Source of the DNA: JBCFAY01 sp038562375 | Lineage (GTDB): Bacteria; Bacillota; Clostridia; Christensenellales; CAG-138 | DNA: 64,000 nt | NCBI GenBank assembly: GCA_038562375.1 | Contig: JBCFAY010000003.1 | Coordinates: 62,001-126,000, forward strand | Direction: 5' to 3' | In this document: in pieces, positions 8,200 to 16,190 of the stretch | How positions within the stretch are numbered: the first letter of the stretch is position 1 | Layout of the letters: each line of letters opens with the position of its first letter | Notes under the pieces: generated by a model | The model's input: only the letters and a program-made list of their open reading frames with translations | Told to the model about the DNA's origin: nothing | The model's database searches: none | Translations under genes and position numbers: made by a program

Positions 8200-9306
8200 A
8201 TGAAACGAGTACTCAAGGTAGGCATTGCGTTGCTTCTATGCGCGCTGATGGCGCTCGGCATGATCGCCTGCGCCTCAAACCCGACGAATGAAGGCGACGG
8301 AGCGACTGCGGCGCCCGAAGCTACGGCAACAACGGCGCCTGAGGCAACGGAGCCGCCCGCCGGCATCCCGGCCTCGGAACTTAAGGTGGCGCTGATCCTC
8401 AACGGCTCCATCACGGACGCAAGCTGGAACGCGAACGGCTACAACGCGCTCGTCACCGCCCAGAAGGAGATCGGTTTTGAGTTTGCATACATCGAAAACG
8501 TGCAGACGGCCGATATGGAAGCGACATTCCGCGACTATGCGGAACAGGGATATCAGCTGATCCTGGGCCATGGCTCGCAGTTTGAAGACCCCATCATGGC
8601 TGTTGCCCCGTCTTATCCGGACACCTATTTCTTCGTGTTCAACGGCGAAGTGAGCGCGGAGCCGAACGTATGCTCGTACCGTACCGCCACCGATGAAAAC
8701 ACCTTCATCGCCGGCGCTCTCGCGGCCCTGATGACCAAGACCGGGAAAATCGGCTGGATCGGCGCTGTGGAGGTTCCCACCACAAGCGAAGCTCTGGACG
8801 GATATGCGGCCGGCGCCAAGTACGTCAAGCCGGAAACCGAAGTGCTTTCCGCTTATGTTGGGAGCTATAACGACACCGCAAAGGCGAAGGAACTCGCGCT
8901 GACCATGTTTGAAAGCGGTGCGGATATCATCCAGAGCAATGCGAACCAGGGCACCGCGGGCATCATCGAGGCTGCCAAGTCTGTTGGCAACGGCGTGATG
9001 CTGATCGGCAACACGACAGACCAGTATGAACTCGCTCCGGATTTCTTCCTTACGAGCAACATCACCAATTTTGCCAAGGTGTATGCCATCGTCATCAACA
9101 ACGTTATCAACGGAACATTCGAACCTGTGGTCAAGGCCGTTGGCGTCAAGGACGAATGCATGGCGATCGCTCCGTTCCATAATTTCGAGGACAAAGTGTC
9201 CGCCGACGTAAAAGCCACGATCGAACAAATCACCAAGGATATCGCCGAAGGGAAGCTCAACGACGTGCTGCCCGCAGAATATCCCGGCCGCGAAAAGAGC
9301 AAATAA
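8200..9306 (+). CDS. BMP family substrate-binding lipoprotein, copy 1
   Basis: This 368-residue protein is the extracellular receptor of an ABC importer of the basic membrane protein/PnrA class, whose characterised members bind purine nucleosides. The signal peptide (MKRVLKVGIALLLCALMALG) ends in the lipobox MIAC, giving a lipid-anchored Cys near residue 25. A Thr/Ala/Pro-rich spacer follows, then the binding domain from about residue 62 (LKVALILNGSITDASWNANGY). Typical family stretches are FIAGALAALMTKTGKIGWIGA and the GSYNDTAKAKELALTMFESGADII region. ATG 8200 has AGAGGAGG upstream. The matching ATPase and permeases lie 0.7 kb downstream, after a second Isf gene and a stable hairpin. Confidence 0.9.
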   Translation: MKRVLKVGIALLLCALMALGMIACASNPTNEGDGATAAPEATATTAPEATEPPAGIPASELKVALILNGSITDASWNANGYNALVTAQKEIGFEFAYIENVQTADMEATFRDYAEQGYQLILGHGSQFEDPIMAVAPSYPDTYFFVFNGEVSAEPNVCSYRTATDENTFIAGALAALMTKTGKIGWIGAVEVPTTSEALDGYAAGAKYVKPETEVLSAYVGSYNDTAKAKELALTMFESGADIIQSNANQGTAGIIEAAKSVGNGVMLIGNTTDQYELAPDFFLTSNITNFAKVYAIVINNVINGTFEPVVKAVGVKDECMAIAPFHNFEDKVSADVKATIEQITKDIAEGKLNDVLPAEYPGREKSK

Positions 9307-9323
9307 GATCCCTGTAACAAAGC

Positions 9324-9362
9324 TCGGGTACATCCCTGGGTCCCCGACGGGGATGTACCCGA
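9324..9362 (+). other. Stable intercistronic hairpin
   Basis: TCGGGTACATCCC (9324-9336) pairs perfectly with GGGATGTACCCGA (9350-9362) around a 13-base loop, in the gap after the lipoprotein gene. No T-run follows. Such stems often stabilise or process the upstream message, or terminate it partly. That would give more binding protein than ATPase and permease. Confidence 0.6.
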
Positions 9363-9415
9363 ATGGTGCGGCAAGTCAGCCGCGTAAACCTTGCCCGTAA
9401 ACAGGAGGTAGTTTC

Positions 9416-10027
9416 ATGCCGAAAATCCTTGGAATATCCGCCAGCCCGCGCCATCAGGCAACGGAGTTTGCCGTAAAGACCGCGCTTGAAGAGGCGGAGA
9501 AATACCCGGGAATCACCACGGAGCTCATATCCTTTAAGGACGTTAAGATCAATCCCTGCACCCATTGCGACAGCTGCCTGAAGGAGAAGTCAAAATGCGT
9601 TCAGCGGGACGATATGGATATGCTTCTGGAGAAATTCGTTCAGGCGGACGGCTACATCATCGGTTCGCCGGTTTATTCCTACAATCCCACGCCCGAGACG
9701 ATCATGTTTTTCAACCGTATGCGCCCGTGGCGGAATTCCTTCCCAAAGGAAGCGATGGAAGGCAAGGTCGGGGGAGCGATTGCGGTCGGCGGCACGCGTA
9801 ACGGCGGGCAGGAACTCACGATCAACGCGATCATCAACATGTATCTGGCGAGGGAAATCATGGTGGTCGGCGGCTCTTCGGGATATTATACGGGCGGGCG
9901 GATTTGGACGGACAATAAAAACCTCCAGGGAGCCATGGACGACGCGTCGGGCGTTTTAAGCGCAAAGGACATCGGTGCGCGCGTCGCCAAAGCCGTGTTG
10001 TTGATAAGGGGTGAACGGCATGGATAG
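9416..10027 (+). CDS. Iron-sulfur flavoprotein (Isf-type FMN reductase family), copy 2
   Basis: This 203-residue paralogue of the protein at 4542-5138 shares the N-terminal KILGISASPR FMN loop and the CX2CX2CX6C motif at Cys48, Cys51, Cys54 and Cys61. It also shares GSPVYSYNPTPE, VGGTRNGGQELTINAIIN and a C-terminal GGRIWTDN segment. The ribosome site is AGGAGG at 9402-9407. It is translationally linked to the ABC ATPase gene, whose start overlaps its last eight bases. Two copies in one operon suggest two steps, or two electron-transfer partners, acting on the imported compound. Role in electron transfer is inferred from the family. Confidence 0.82.
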   Translation: MPKILGISASPRHQATEFAVKTALEEAEKYPGITTELISFKDVKINPCTHCDSCLKEKSKCVQRDDMDMLLEKFVQADGYIIGSPVYSYNPTPETIMFFNRMRPWRNSFPKEAMEGKVGGAIAVGGTRNGGQELTINAIINMYLAREIMVVGGSSGYYTGGRIWTDNKNLQGAMDDASGVLSAKDIGARVAKAVLLIRGERHG

Positions 10028-11531
10028 CATCAACATGCAGCGCATTACGAAGCGATTCGGTTCGTTTTGCGCGAACGATTGCATCGATTTTTGCCTAAAA
10101 AAGGGGGAAATCCACGCGCTGCTCGGCGAGAACGGAGCGGGGAAAACCACCCTGATGAACATCCTCTACGGCATCTATGCCGCGGACGAGGGAAGCATCT
10201 GCGTGAACGGCAAGCCGGAAAGAATCGCCTCGCCGCGCAATGCGATCGCCTGCGGCATCGGCATGGTGCACCAGCATTTTATGCTGGTTCCGAATTTCAC
10301 CGTCGCGCAGAACATGGTGCTCGGGCGAAAAGATCGGTTTTGGCTCAAAATATCGGAGGTCGAAAAAAAGCTCGAGGAGCTCAGCGCGAAATACGGGCTT
10401 AAGATCGATCCGCGCGCCAAAGTATCGGAGCTTTCCGTCGGCGAACAGGAACGCGTCGAGATTATGAAGGCGCTCTATCGCGAGGCTCAGATCCTAATAC
10501 TCGACGAACCGACCGCGGTACTGACGCCGCAGGAGACCAAAGATTTGTTCGCGGTGCTTAGAAGCTTGGCCAAAAGCGGCATTTCAATCATTATCATCAC
10601 ACACAAGCTTGAAGAGGTTATGGAGATCACGGATCGCGTAACCGTTCTTCGGCTCGGCAAGAAAATCGCCACCGTCAATACTGCACAGACGTCTAAACGC
10701 GAGCTTGCGAAAATGATGGTTGGCCGCGACGTGCTCTTAAGCGTACAAAGGCCCAAGAGCGATATCGGCGAGACGGTGATGGAGCTCAAAGGCGTATCCG
10801 CGAGCGACAACCGAACAAAAAAGCTCAACGGGATCTCGCTGAGCGTGCGCGCGGGAGAGATCCTCGGCATTGCGGGCGTGGACGGCAACGGACAAAGGGA
10901 GCTCGCCCGCGCGATCTATGGATTGCTGAACATCGAAGAAGGCGAGATCCGGTTCTGTGGCAAACGGATCGACGGGATCAGCGTGGAGCGCGTCATAAGA
11001 AGCGGAATCTCCTATATTCCTGAAGATCGGATCAAGGACGGGTTGCTGGGCGAATTCGCCGTCGAAGACAATTTCATCATTCAGACGCTCGATGATTACA
11101 CGCGCTTCGGGTTGTTTTCGAATCAAAAGATCCGAAGAAACGCTCAGAAACTTATAGAAGAATACGATGTTCGGACCAAAGGCCCGACGCAGGCCGTGAA
11201 ATATCTTTCCGGCGGCAATCAGCAAAAGCTGATATTTGCGCGTGAGTTTGAGCGCGCTCCCAAACTGTTGATCGCTTCCCAGCCCACGCGGGGGCTGGAT
11301 ATCGGCGCGATCGAATACGTCTGGAACAGGATCATGAGCGCCAAAAGCAGAGGCGCGGCGATACTCTTAATTTCAACTGAACTTGAGGAAATTCTGACGC
11401 TGAGCGACCGGATCGCAGTGCTCTACGAAGGGCGGATCGCCGGGGATATCGTGGCGCGCGAGGATGCGGATATTCAGCGGATCGGCCTTCTGATGGCGGG
11501 CGCGATAAAGGAGGAGAACTCCGATGTTTAA
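10020..11531 (+). CDS. BMP/nucleoside-type ABC transporter ATP-binding protein (YufO/NupO-like)
   Basis: This 503-residue protein contains two fused nucleotide-binding domains, as in sugar and nucleoside importers. The first has Walker A GENGAGKTT (about residue 36), signature LSVGEQERVEI and Walker B LILDEPTAV. The second has a degenerate Walker A (GVDGNGQRE, no Lys), signature LSGGNQQKLIFAREF, and the family phrase SQPTRGLDIGAIEYV. ATG 10020 follows AAGGGG; an upstream GTG at 10011 is less likely. It powers the permeases at 11524-12603 and 12596-13522. The substrate class, purine nucleosides or related rings, is inferred from characterised members. Confidence 0.9.
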   Translation: MDSINMQRITKRFGSFCANDCIDFCLKKGEIHALLGENGAGKTTLMNILYGIYAADEGSICVNGKPERIASPRNAIACGIGMVHQHFMLVPNFTVAQNMVLGRKDRFWLKISEVEKKLEELSAKYGLKIDPRAKVSELSVGEQERVEIMKALYREAQILILDEPTAVLTPQETKDLFAVLRSLAKSGISIIIITHKLEEVMEITDRVTVLRLGKKIATVNTAQTSKRELAKMMVGRDVLLSVQRPKSDIGETVMELKGVSASDNRTKKLNGISLSVRAGEILGIAGVDGNGQRELARAIYGLLNIEEGEIRFCGKRIDGISVERVIRSGISYIPEDRIKDGLLGEFAVEDNFIIQTLDDYTRFGLFSNQKIRRNAQKLIEEYDVRTKGPTQAVKYLSGGNQQKLIFAREFERAPKLLIASQPTRGLDIGAIEYVWNRIMSAKSRGAAILLISTELEEILTLSDRIAVLYEGRIAGDIVAREDADIQRIGLLMAGAIKEENSDV

Positions 11532-12603
11532 AATCGTCAAACGCGAGGCGCATAAAAGATCTTTTCTTTACCTTTTGGGCATACCCCTTCTCGCCATCGC
11601 GGCGGCGCTCGCCGTGGCGAGCCTGTTGATCCTAGCGATCGGCATCGATCCGATCAAAGCCTATGGCGCGATGTTCACCGGCGCGTTCGGCAGCACCTAT
11701 AGAAGTTCCGAGGTGCTCGTGAAAATGACGCCGCTGCTGTTGACCGGCCTTGGCGTCGCCTTCGCGTTCCGTACCGGCATGTTCAACATGGGCGCGGAAG
11801 GCCAGTTGGCGATTGGAACGATCGCCTGCATCGTGGTGATGCTCTATGTTCCAGCGGGGGCTTTCGTCATCCCGCTCGCCCTGCTGGCAGCTTTTGTCGC
11901 GGGCGGTCTCTACGGCGCGATCCCGGGGATACTCAAGGCGAAGCTCTCGGTGAGCGAGGCGATCGTAACCATCATGATGAACTTTATAGCGACGCTTCTC
12001 GTAAGCAGGCTCCTCAACAGCGTTCTGAAGGACCCCAACGGATATCTTCCGCAGACGGCGCTTACCCCGAAGAACGCATACATGTCCGTACTCATTGAAA
12101 ATACCCGGCTGCATACCGGATTTATAATCGCGATCGCTCTGGCGATCATAGGCTATCTCGTGATGTTCTATATGCCGGTAGGCTTTAAAATGCGGGCGGT
12201 CGGCAGCAACCGCAACGCCGCACGCTACGGCGGCTATAAAATATCGGCCATGATGGTGCTCTCGATGGTCATCAGCGGCGGCCTTGCGGGGCTTGCGGGC
12301 GCGATCGAAATCGGAGGACTGCACCACCGGCTGCTCGAGGGAATCTCCGCGAACTACGGCTGGGACGCGATCGCGGTCGCGCTCATCGGCAAACAGAATC
12401 CGCTGGGGATACTGATTTCATCCCTGCTCTTTGCGGCGCTGAAGGTCGGCGGTAACGCCATGCAGAGCTCGCAAGGAGTTCCTTACAACCTCGTCGACGT
12501 TCTGCAGGGACTTGTGATACTCTTTACGCTCGGGAGCGATTTTTTCGGCAGGTATAAAATCCTCTATGTAAGGCAAGCAAAGGAGAAGCAGATCAATGTA
12601 TGA
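11524..12603 (+). CDS. BMP/nucleoside-type ABC permease (YufP/NupP-like)
   Basis: This 359-residue integral membrane protein of the branched-chain/sugar permease superfamily has about nine hydrophobic segments. Family landmarks are the MTPLLLTGLGVAFAFRTGMFNMGAEGQLAIG stretch (about residues 69-98) and the cytoplasmic coupling loop VGSNRNAARYGGYKIS near residue 224. Its start overlaps the ATPase gene by eight bases and its end overlaps the next permease by eight bases, so the three are translated as a unit. It forms a heterodimeric channel with the next product. Confidence 0.9.
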   Translation: MFKIVKREAHKRSFLYLLGIPLLAIAAALAVASLLILAIGIDPIKAYGAMFTGAFGSTYRSSEVLVKMTPLLLTGLGVAFAFRTGMFNMGAEGQLAIGTIACIVVMLYVPAGAFVIPLALLAAFVAGGLYGAIPGILKAKLSVSEAIVTIMMNFIATLLVSRLLNSVLKDPNGYLPQTALTPKNAYMSVLIENTRLHTGFIIAIALAIIGYLVMFYMPVGFKMRAVGSNRNAARYGGYKISAMMVLSMVISGGLAGLAGAIEIGGLHHRLLEGISANYGWDAIAVALIGKQNPLGILISSLLFAALKVGGNAMQSSQGVPYNLVDVLQGLVILFTLGSDFFGRYKILYVRQAKEKQINV

Positions 12604-13522
12604 GTATTTGATTAGCTTTCTGCCGCAGGCAATCCGCCTCGCGTGTCCGATATTGCTCGCCGCCCTGGGCGGGGTATTCGCCAGCCGCTCCGGCGTACTC
12701 AATATCAGCCTCGAGGGCTCGATGCTCGCGGGCGCGCTCGCAGGCGTAGTCGGCTCCTACATTACGGGGAACCCATGGGCAGGATTGCTGCTGGGCATCA
12801 TCGTCGGCATGATCTGGGGTTTGATATTCGACTTTTTCGCGCTCACGCTCGGTGCGCCCCAGGCGGTCGTCGGCGCCGGCATGAACATCTTCTCAACGGG
12901 CATTACGGCGTATGTGTTTCGCGCGGTTTTCGCGACCACGAGCAATACTGTGTCCGTAACCGGATTCAACAACATCCCCATACCGCTTTTGAGCGGTATC
13001 CCGTTCGTGGGCGAGGTGTTTTTCGATCATAACGCCTTGGTCTACATCGCGATACTCATCGTCCCGCTCATGCACCTGTATTTTTATCACACCATATCGG
13101 GCCTCAACTTCCGCTCCTGCGGCGAAAACTCGCGTACCAGCGATTCCGTCGGGATAAAAGTGGTAAAGACCCGCTACATCGGAACGATCCTCTCCTCGGT
13201 TTTTGCAGCGGTCGGCGGCGTCGCGCTCTCTATCGGCAACGTGAATACGTTTGTCGAAGGGATGAGCAGCGGAAAAGGATTCATCGCTTTGGCGGCGCTT
13301 GCATTCGGGCGGTGGTCTCCGGTCGGCGTGTTGTTCGCGTCGCTCCTGTTCGGGCTGATGGACGCGTTCCAGCTTCGGTTGCAGGTATCCATCACCGATG
13401 CGCCCTATCAATACTTCCAGATGCTCCCGTACTTTTTGACCATACTCGTGCTGATCTGGACGAGTCAAAAGGGAAGCGCCGGACCTCGTACCGGGGAGTA
13501 TTTTGAAAAGGAATCGAAGTAG
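12596..13522 (+). CDS. BMP/nucleoside-type ABC permease (YufQ/NupQ-like)
   Basis: This 308-residue second permease of the importer has the family segments LAALGGVFASRSGVLNISLEG and GAPQAVVGAGMNIFSTGITAYV. It also carries the coupling loop SCGENSRTSDSVGIKVVKTRYIG near residue 179. About eight membrane helices are visible. It is the last gene of the operon that starts at iclR. A GC-rich hairpin follows at 13584-13613, and the next gene is on the other strand. Confidence 0.9.
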   Translation: MYEYLISFLPQAIRLACPILLAALGGVFASRSGVLNISLEGSMLAGALAGVVGSYITGNPWAGLLLGIIVGMIWGLIFDFFALTLGAPQAVVGAGMNIFSTGITAYVFRAVFATTSNTVSVTGFNNIPIPLLSGIPFVGEVFFDHNALVYIAILIVPLMHLYFYHTISGLNFRSCGENSRTSDSVGIKVVKTRYIGTILSSVFAAVGGVALSIGNVNTFVEGMSSGKGFIALAALAFGRWSPVGVLFASLLFGLMDAFQLRLQVSITDAPYQYFQMLPYFLTILVLIWTSQKGSAGPRTGEYFEKESK

Positions 13523-13583
13523 GATTGTTGGGTTCTCTTGGGTAAACGACGGTAACTTTTATAACCGTTGAGGTACAACATAA

Positions 13584-13613
13584 GGCCGATGCCGCCAGTC
13601 AGGCGCATCGGTC
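13584..13613 (+). terminator. Terminator-like hairpin at the end of the IclR operon
   Basis: CCGATG with CATCGG, continued by CGCC with GGCG past one bulged base, forms a 10-base-pair stem around AGTCA. It is followed by TCGTTTCC, so the U-tract is weak. It lies 62 bases beyond the last permease gene. Confidence 0.6.
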
Positions 13614-13650
13614 GTTTCCATATGCAAGATCATTGCGATGATAGAACGGC

Positions 13651-13696
13651 GATCGGGCAACAGGTGAAGAGAATTAGCTCTACCGATTGCCCGATC
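13651..13696. terminator. Inverted repeat between convergent operons
   Basis: GATCGGGCAA and TTGCCCGATC are a perfect 10-base inverted repeat with a 26-base loop. It lies between the plus-strand ABC operon and the minus-strand GGGtGRT gene, so it may end transcripts from the minus strand. The long loop and lack of a T-run lower confidence. Confidence 0.4.
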
Positions 13697-13761
13697 TGAT
13701 TATCTTATAACTTGTCTTAGCACATCAAACGCGCAAACGCGTTTATACCGCTGTCGGTGCG

Positions 13762-14757
13762 TTATTTCGCCTGCGAGATCGCGACGGCCACCGCGACGGT
13801 CGCGCCGACCATCGGGTTGTTGCCCATGCCGATCAGGCCCATCATCTCAACGTGCGCCGGTACGGAGGAAGAACCTGCAAACTGAGCGTCGCTGTGCATG
13901 CGGCCCATGGTGTCGGTCATGCCGTAGGAAGCGGGACCGGCGGCCATGTTGTCCGGATGCAGCGTACGGCCGGTACCGCCGCCGGAAGCGACGGAGAAGT
14001 AGCGCTTGCCGTTCTCGTTGCACCATTTCTTGTAGGTGCCCGCGACGGGATGCTGGAAGCGGGTCGGGTTGGTGGAGTTGCCGGTGATGGATACGTCGAC
14101 CTGCTCATGCCGCATGATGGCAACGCCTTCGCTTACATCGTCCGCACCGTAGCAGCGTACCTTCGCGCGGTCGCCCTGCGAGAACGCCTTTTCGGAAACG
14201 ATGTTCAGCTTTCCGGTGTACTGGTCGTAATCGGTCTCTACGAAGGTAAAGCCGTTGATGCGGGAGATGATATAGGCGGCGTCCTTCCCAAGGCCGTTCA
14301 GGATGACCTGGAGCGGCTGGGTACGCACTTTGTTCGCGGTCTTGGCGATACCGATCGCGCCTTCGGCGGCGGCAAAACTCTCGTGCCCCGCGAGGAACGC
14401 GAAGCATCCGGTTTCCTCGCGCAGCAGCATGGCCGCGAGGTTTCCGTGACCAAGGCCGACGGCGCGCTGGTCGGCGACCGAACCGGGGATGCAGAACGCC
14501 TGCAGGCCGATGCCGATCGCCTCGGCGATATCGGCGGCGTTCTTTAGACCCTTCTTGATGGCGATGGCCGCGCCGAGCGTATATGCCCAAACGGCGTTTT
14601 CAAATGCGATGGGCTGAATCCCTTGGACGATGCCGCGCACGTCGATTCCCTTGCCCTCACAGATCGCAAGCGCATCCTCAAGGCCGTTGATGCCGTAGGC
14701 GGCCATTTCGGCGTTGAGCTTTTGAATTCTTCTTTCGTAACCTTCAAACTGAATCAT
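13762..14757 (-). CDS. GGGtGRT protein (function unknown)
   Basis: This 331-residue protein belongs to the conserved family named after its GGGTGRT motif, seen here in SVASGGGTGRTLHPDNMAAGP. It is soluble, Ala/Gly-rich, and ends in a small-residue helix GATVAVAVAISQAK. Other visible segments are FLAGHESFAAAEGAIGIAKTA and MRHEQVDVSITGNSTNPTRFQHP. Start ATG has AAAGGAGG upstream. It lies 15 bases after a NifU/IscU-like scaffold gene and is surely co-transcribed with it. This pairing recurs in anaerobes as far as I recall, but no function has been shown. Iron-sulfur or metal-cofactor handling is an inference from the partner. Confidence 0.82.
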   Translation of the reverse strand: MIQFEGYERRIQKLNAEMAAYGINGLEDALAICEGKGIDVRGIVQGIQPIAFENAVWAYTLGAAIAIKKGLKNAADIAEAIGIGLQAFCIPGSVADQRAVGLGHGNLAAMLLREETGCFAFLAGHESFAAAEGAIGIAKTANKVRTQPLQVILNGLGKDAAYIISRINGFTFVETDYDQYTGKLNIVSEKAFSQGDRAKVRCYGADDVSEGVAIMRHEQVDVSITGNSTNPTRFQHPVAGTYKKWCNENGKRYFSVASGGGTGRTLHPDNMAAGPASYGMTDTMGRMHSDAQFAGSSSVPAHVEMMGLIGMGNNPMVGATVAVAVAISQAK

Positions 14758-14772
14758 ATTGCGATCCCTCCT

Positions 14773-15465
14773 TTACTGATGGCGCGGGTCGAGAACCGTG
14801 ACGGCTTCGGCGAAACGGCCATAGGTACTGATGTTCTTCTCATAAGCTTCCTTGGGATCGGCGCCTTTCTTGATCGCATCCATCATCTTGCCGAGGGAGA
14901 CGAACTTATAGCCGATGATCTCGTTGTTGGCGTCAAGGCCGATGGCGAGTACGTAGCCTTCCGCCATCTCGAGGTAGCGGCTGCCCTTCGCGCGCGTGCC
15001 GTACATGGTGCCGATCTGGCTGCGAAGACCTTTTCCAAGATCCTCGAGGCCGGCGCCGATGGGCAGACCATCGTCGGAGAAAGCGCTCTGGGTGCGCCCA
15101 TAAACGATTTGGAGGAACAGCTCGCGCATGGCGGTATTGATCGCGTCGCATACGAGATCCGTATTCAAAGCTTCCAATATGGTTTTGCCGGGCAGGATTT
15201 CCGACGCCATCGCGGCCGAATGCGTCATGCCGGAGCAGCCGATGGTCTCAACGAGGGCTTCCTCAATGATCCCGTCTTTGACGTTCAGCGTCAGCTTGCA
15301 CGCGCCCTGCTGCGGGGCGCACCAGCCTACACCGTGGGTCAGGCCGCTGATATCGCCGATCTGCTTGGCCTTAATCCATTTTCCCTCCTCGGGGATGGGT
15401 GCGGGGTCATGCTTTGCTCCCTTGGCGACGCAGAGCATTTCTTGCACTTCGTGTGAGTATTGCAT
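14773..15465 (-). CDS. Iron-sulfur cluster assembly scaffold-like protein (IscU/NifU fold)
   Basis: This 230-residue protein has an IscU-like core with cysteines in GWCAPQQGACKLTL and ETIGCSGMTHSAAMASEILPGKTILEAL; the last resembles the scaffold's GCxxxxAS signature. Typical IscU is about 130 residues, so there is a C-terminal extension of roughly 100 residues, including GSRYLEMAEGYVLAIGLDANNEIIGYKF. TAAGGAGGAC precedes the ATG. It is followed directly by the GGGtGRT gene. No cysteine desulfurase is nearby, so it is probably a specialised rather than general scaffold. Confidence 0.78.
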   Translation of the reverse strand: MQYSHEVQEMLCVAKGAKHDPAPIPEEGKWIKAKQIGDISGLTHGVGWCAPQQGACKLTLNVKDGIIEEALVETIGCSGMTHSAAMASEILPGKTILEALNTDLVCDAINTAMRELFLQIVYGRTQSAFSDDGLPIGAGLEDLGKGLRSQIGTMYGTRAKGSRYLEMAEGYVLAIGLDANNEIIGYKFVSLGKMMDAIKKGADPKEAYEKNISTYGRFAEAVTVLDPRHQ

Positions 15466-15480
15466 GTGCTTGTGTCCTCC

Positions 15481-15574
15481 TTACATGTATGTAAATGGAA
15501 TAGCGACGAAAAAAAGTACAGGGTTCGCTAAAAAACACCGAACGTATTATATCAAAAAGCAGGTATGAATGCCA
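15481..15574 (-). promoter_or_regulatory. Promoter region of the scaffold/GGGtGRT pair
   Basis: On the minus strand TATAAT (15546-15551) is a perfect -10 box; the -35 position 17 bases away reads TGGCAT (15569-15574), a weak match. Next to the ribosome site, TTACAT-GT-ATGTAA (15481-15494) is a small inverted repeat that could bind a regulator or pair in the leader. Confidence 0.5.
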
Positions 15575-15650
15575 GATAATTAACAAATATTTTGGATTTC
15601 GCTCAAGGGAGGTTCATGCTATACTACAGCAAGGAGGGGATGAGGAAATC

Positions 15651-15935
15651 ATGGTTGTTTTGACATTCCTTACCGCTGTCGCGGCCCTTGCGCTCATCGC
15701 CGACGTCCTGTTCTTCGGGGGCGCAATCCATATGCTTTTTCCGGATTATTGTGCGACGGCCGTCTCGCTGTTCGGCTTAATCATTGCGGGCATTTGGCTT
15801 GGAGTATTGAAAAAGCGCAAGAAGAAAAAGAAAAAACGCACTCTCGCCCTGGCGATGGTTTGGCTGAATCTCATCGCCTGTTTGGCTTCGACGGGATTCT
15901 GGCTGTCCCGGTTGACAGAGCATTTGTTGGTTTAA
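15651..15935 (+). CDS. Small membrane protein of unknown function
   Basis: This 94-residue protein has three hydrophobic segments, at about residues 3-24, 35-52 and 64-86. A strongly basic loop KKRKKKKKKR lies between the second and third, which should be cytoplasmic by the positive-inside rule. AGGAGGGG lies 12-19 bases upstream and TATACT (15620-15625) could be its -10 box. It is divergent from the scaffold operon and followed by its own terminator at 16062-16098. I do not recognise the family. Confidence 0.6.
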   Translation: MVVLTFLTAVAALALIADVLFFGGAIHMLFPDYCATAVSLFGLIIAGIWLGVLKKRKKKKKKRTLALAMVWLNLIACLASTGFWLSRLTEHLLV

Positions 15936-16061
15936 CGCGGATAGCACGATGTTCAAAGTCGGGGAAGCGGTGCGCTCAAATCGACCGCCAGGCAAGCCGC
16001 GCGCAAAAGAAACGAATGATTGCCCCGGCCGTATGCCAAGGCAGGTCTTATCTCAATGAAT

Positions 16062-16098
16062 CTGCTTCTACCCGCAAAGGGGCAAGCAGGTTTTTCTT
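16062..16098 (+). terminator. Rho-independent terminator
   Basis: CTGCTT pairs with AAGCAG and CCC with GGG inside it, then GTTTTTCTT follows. This ends the small membrane protein transcript before the two-component operon. Confidence 0.65.
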
Positions 16099-16190
16099 AT
16101 TCGCAACTCCTTTCGGGTGCATAATCGATGTGAAACGCTTTAATAACTTCATGACAAGTCGATGTTATATTGTCTATCGGGGTGATGTCG

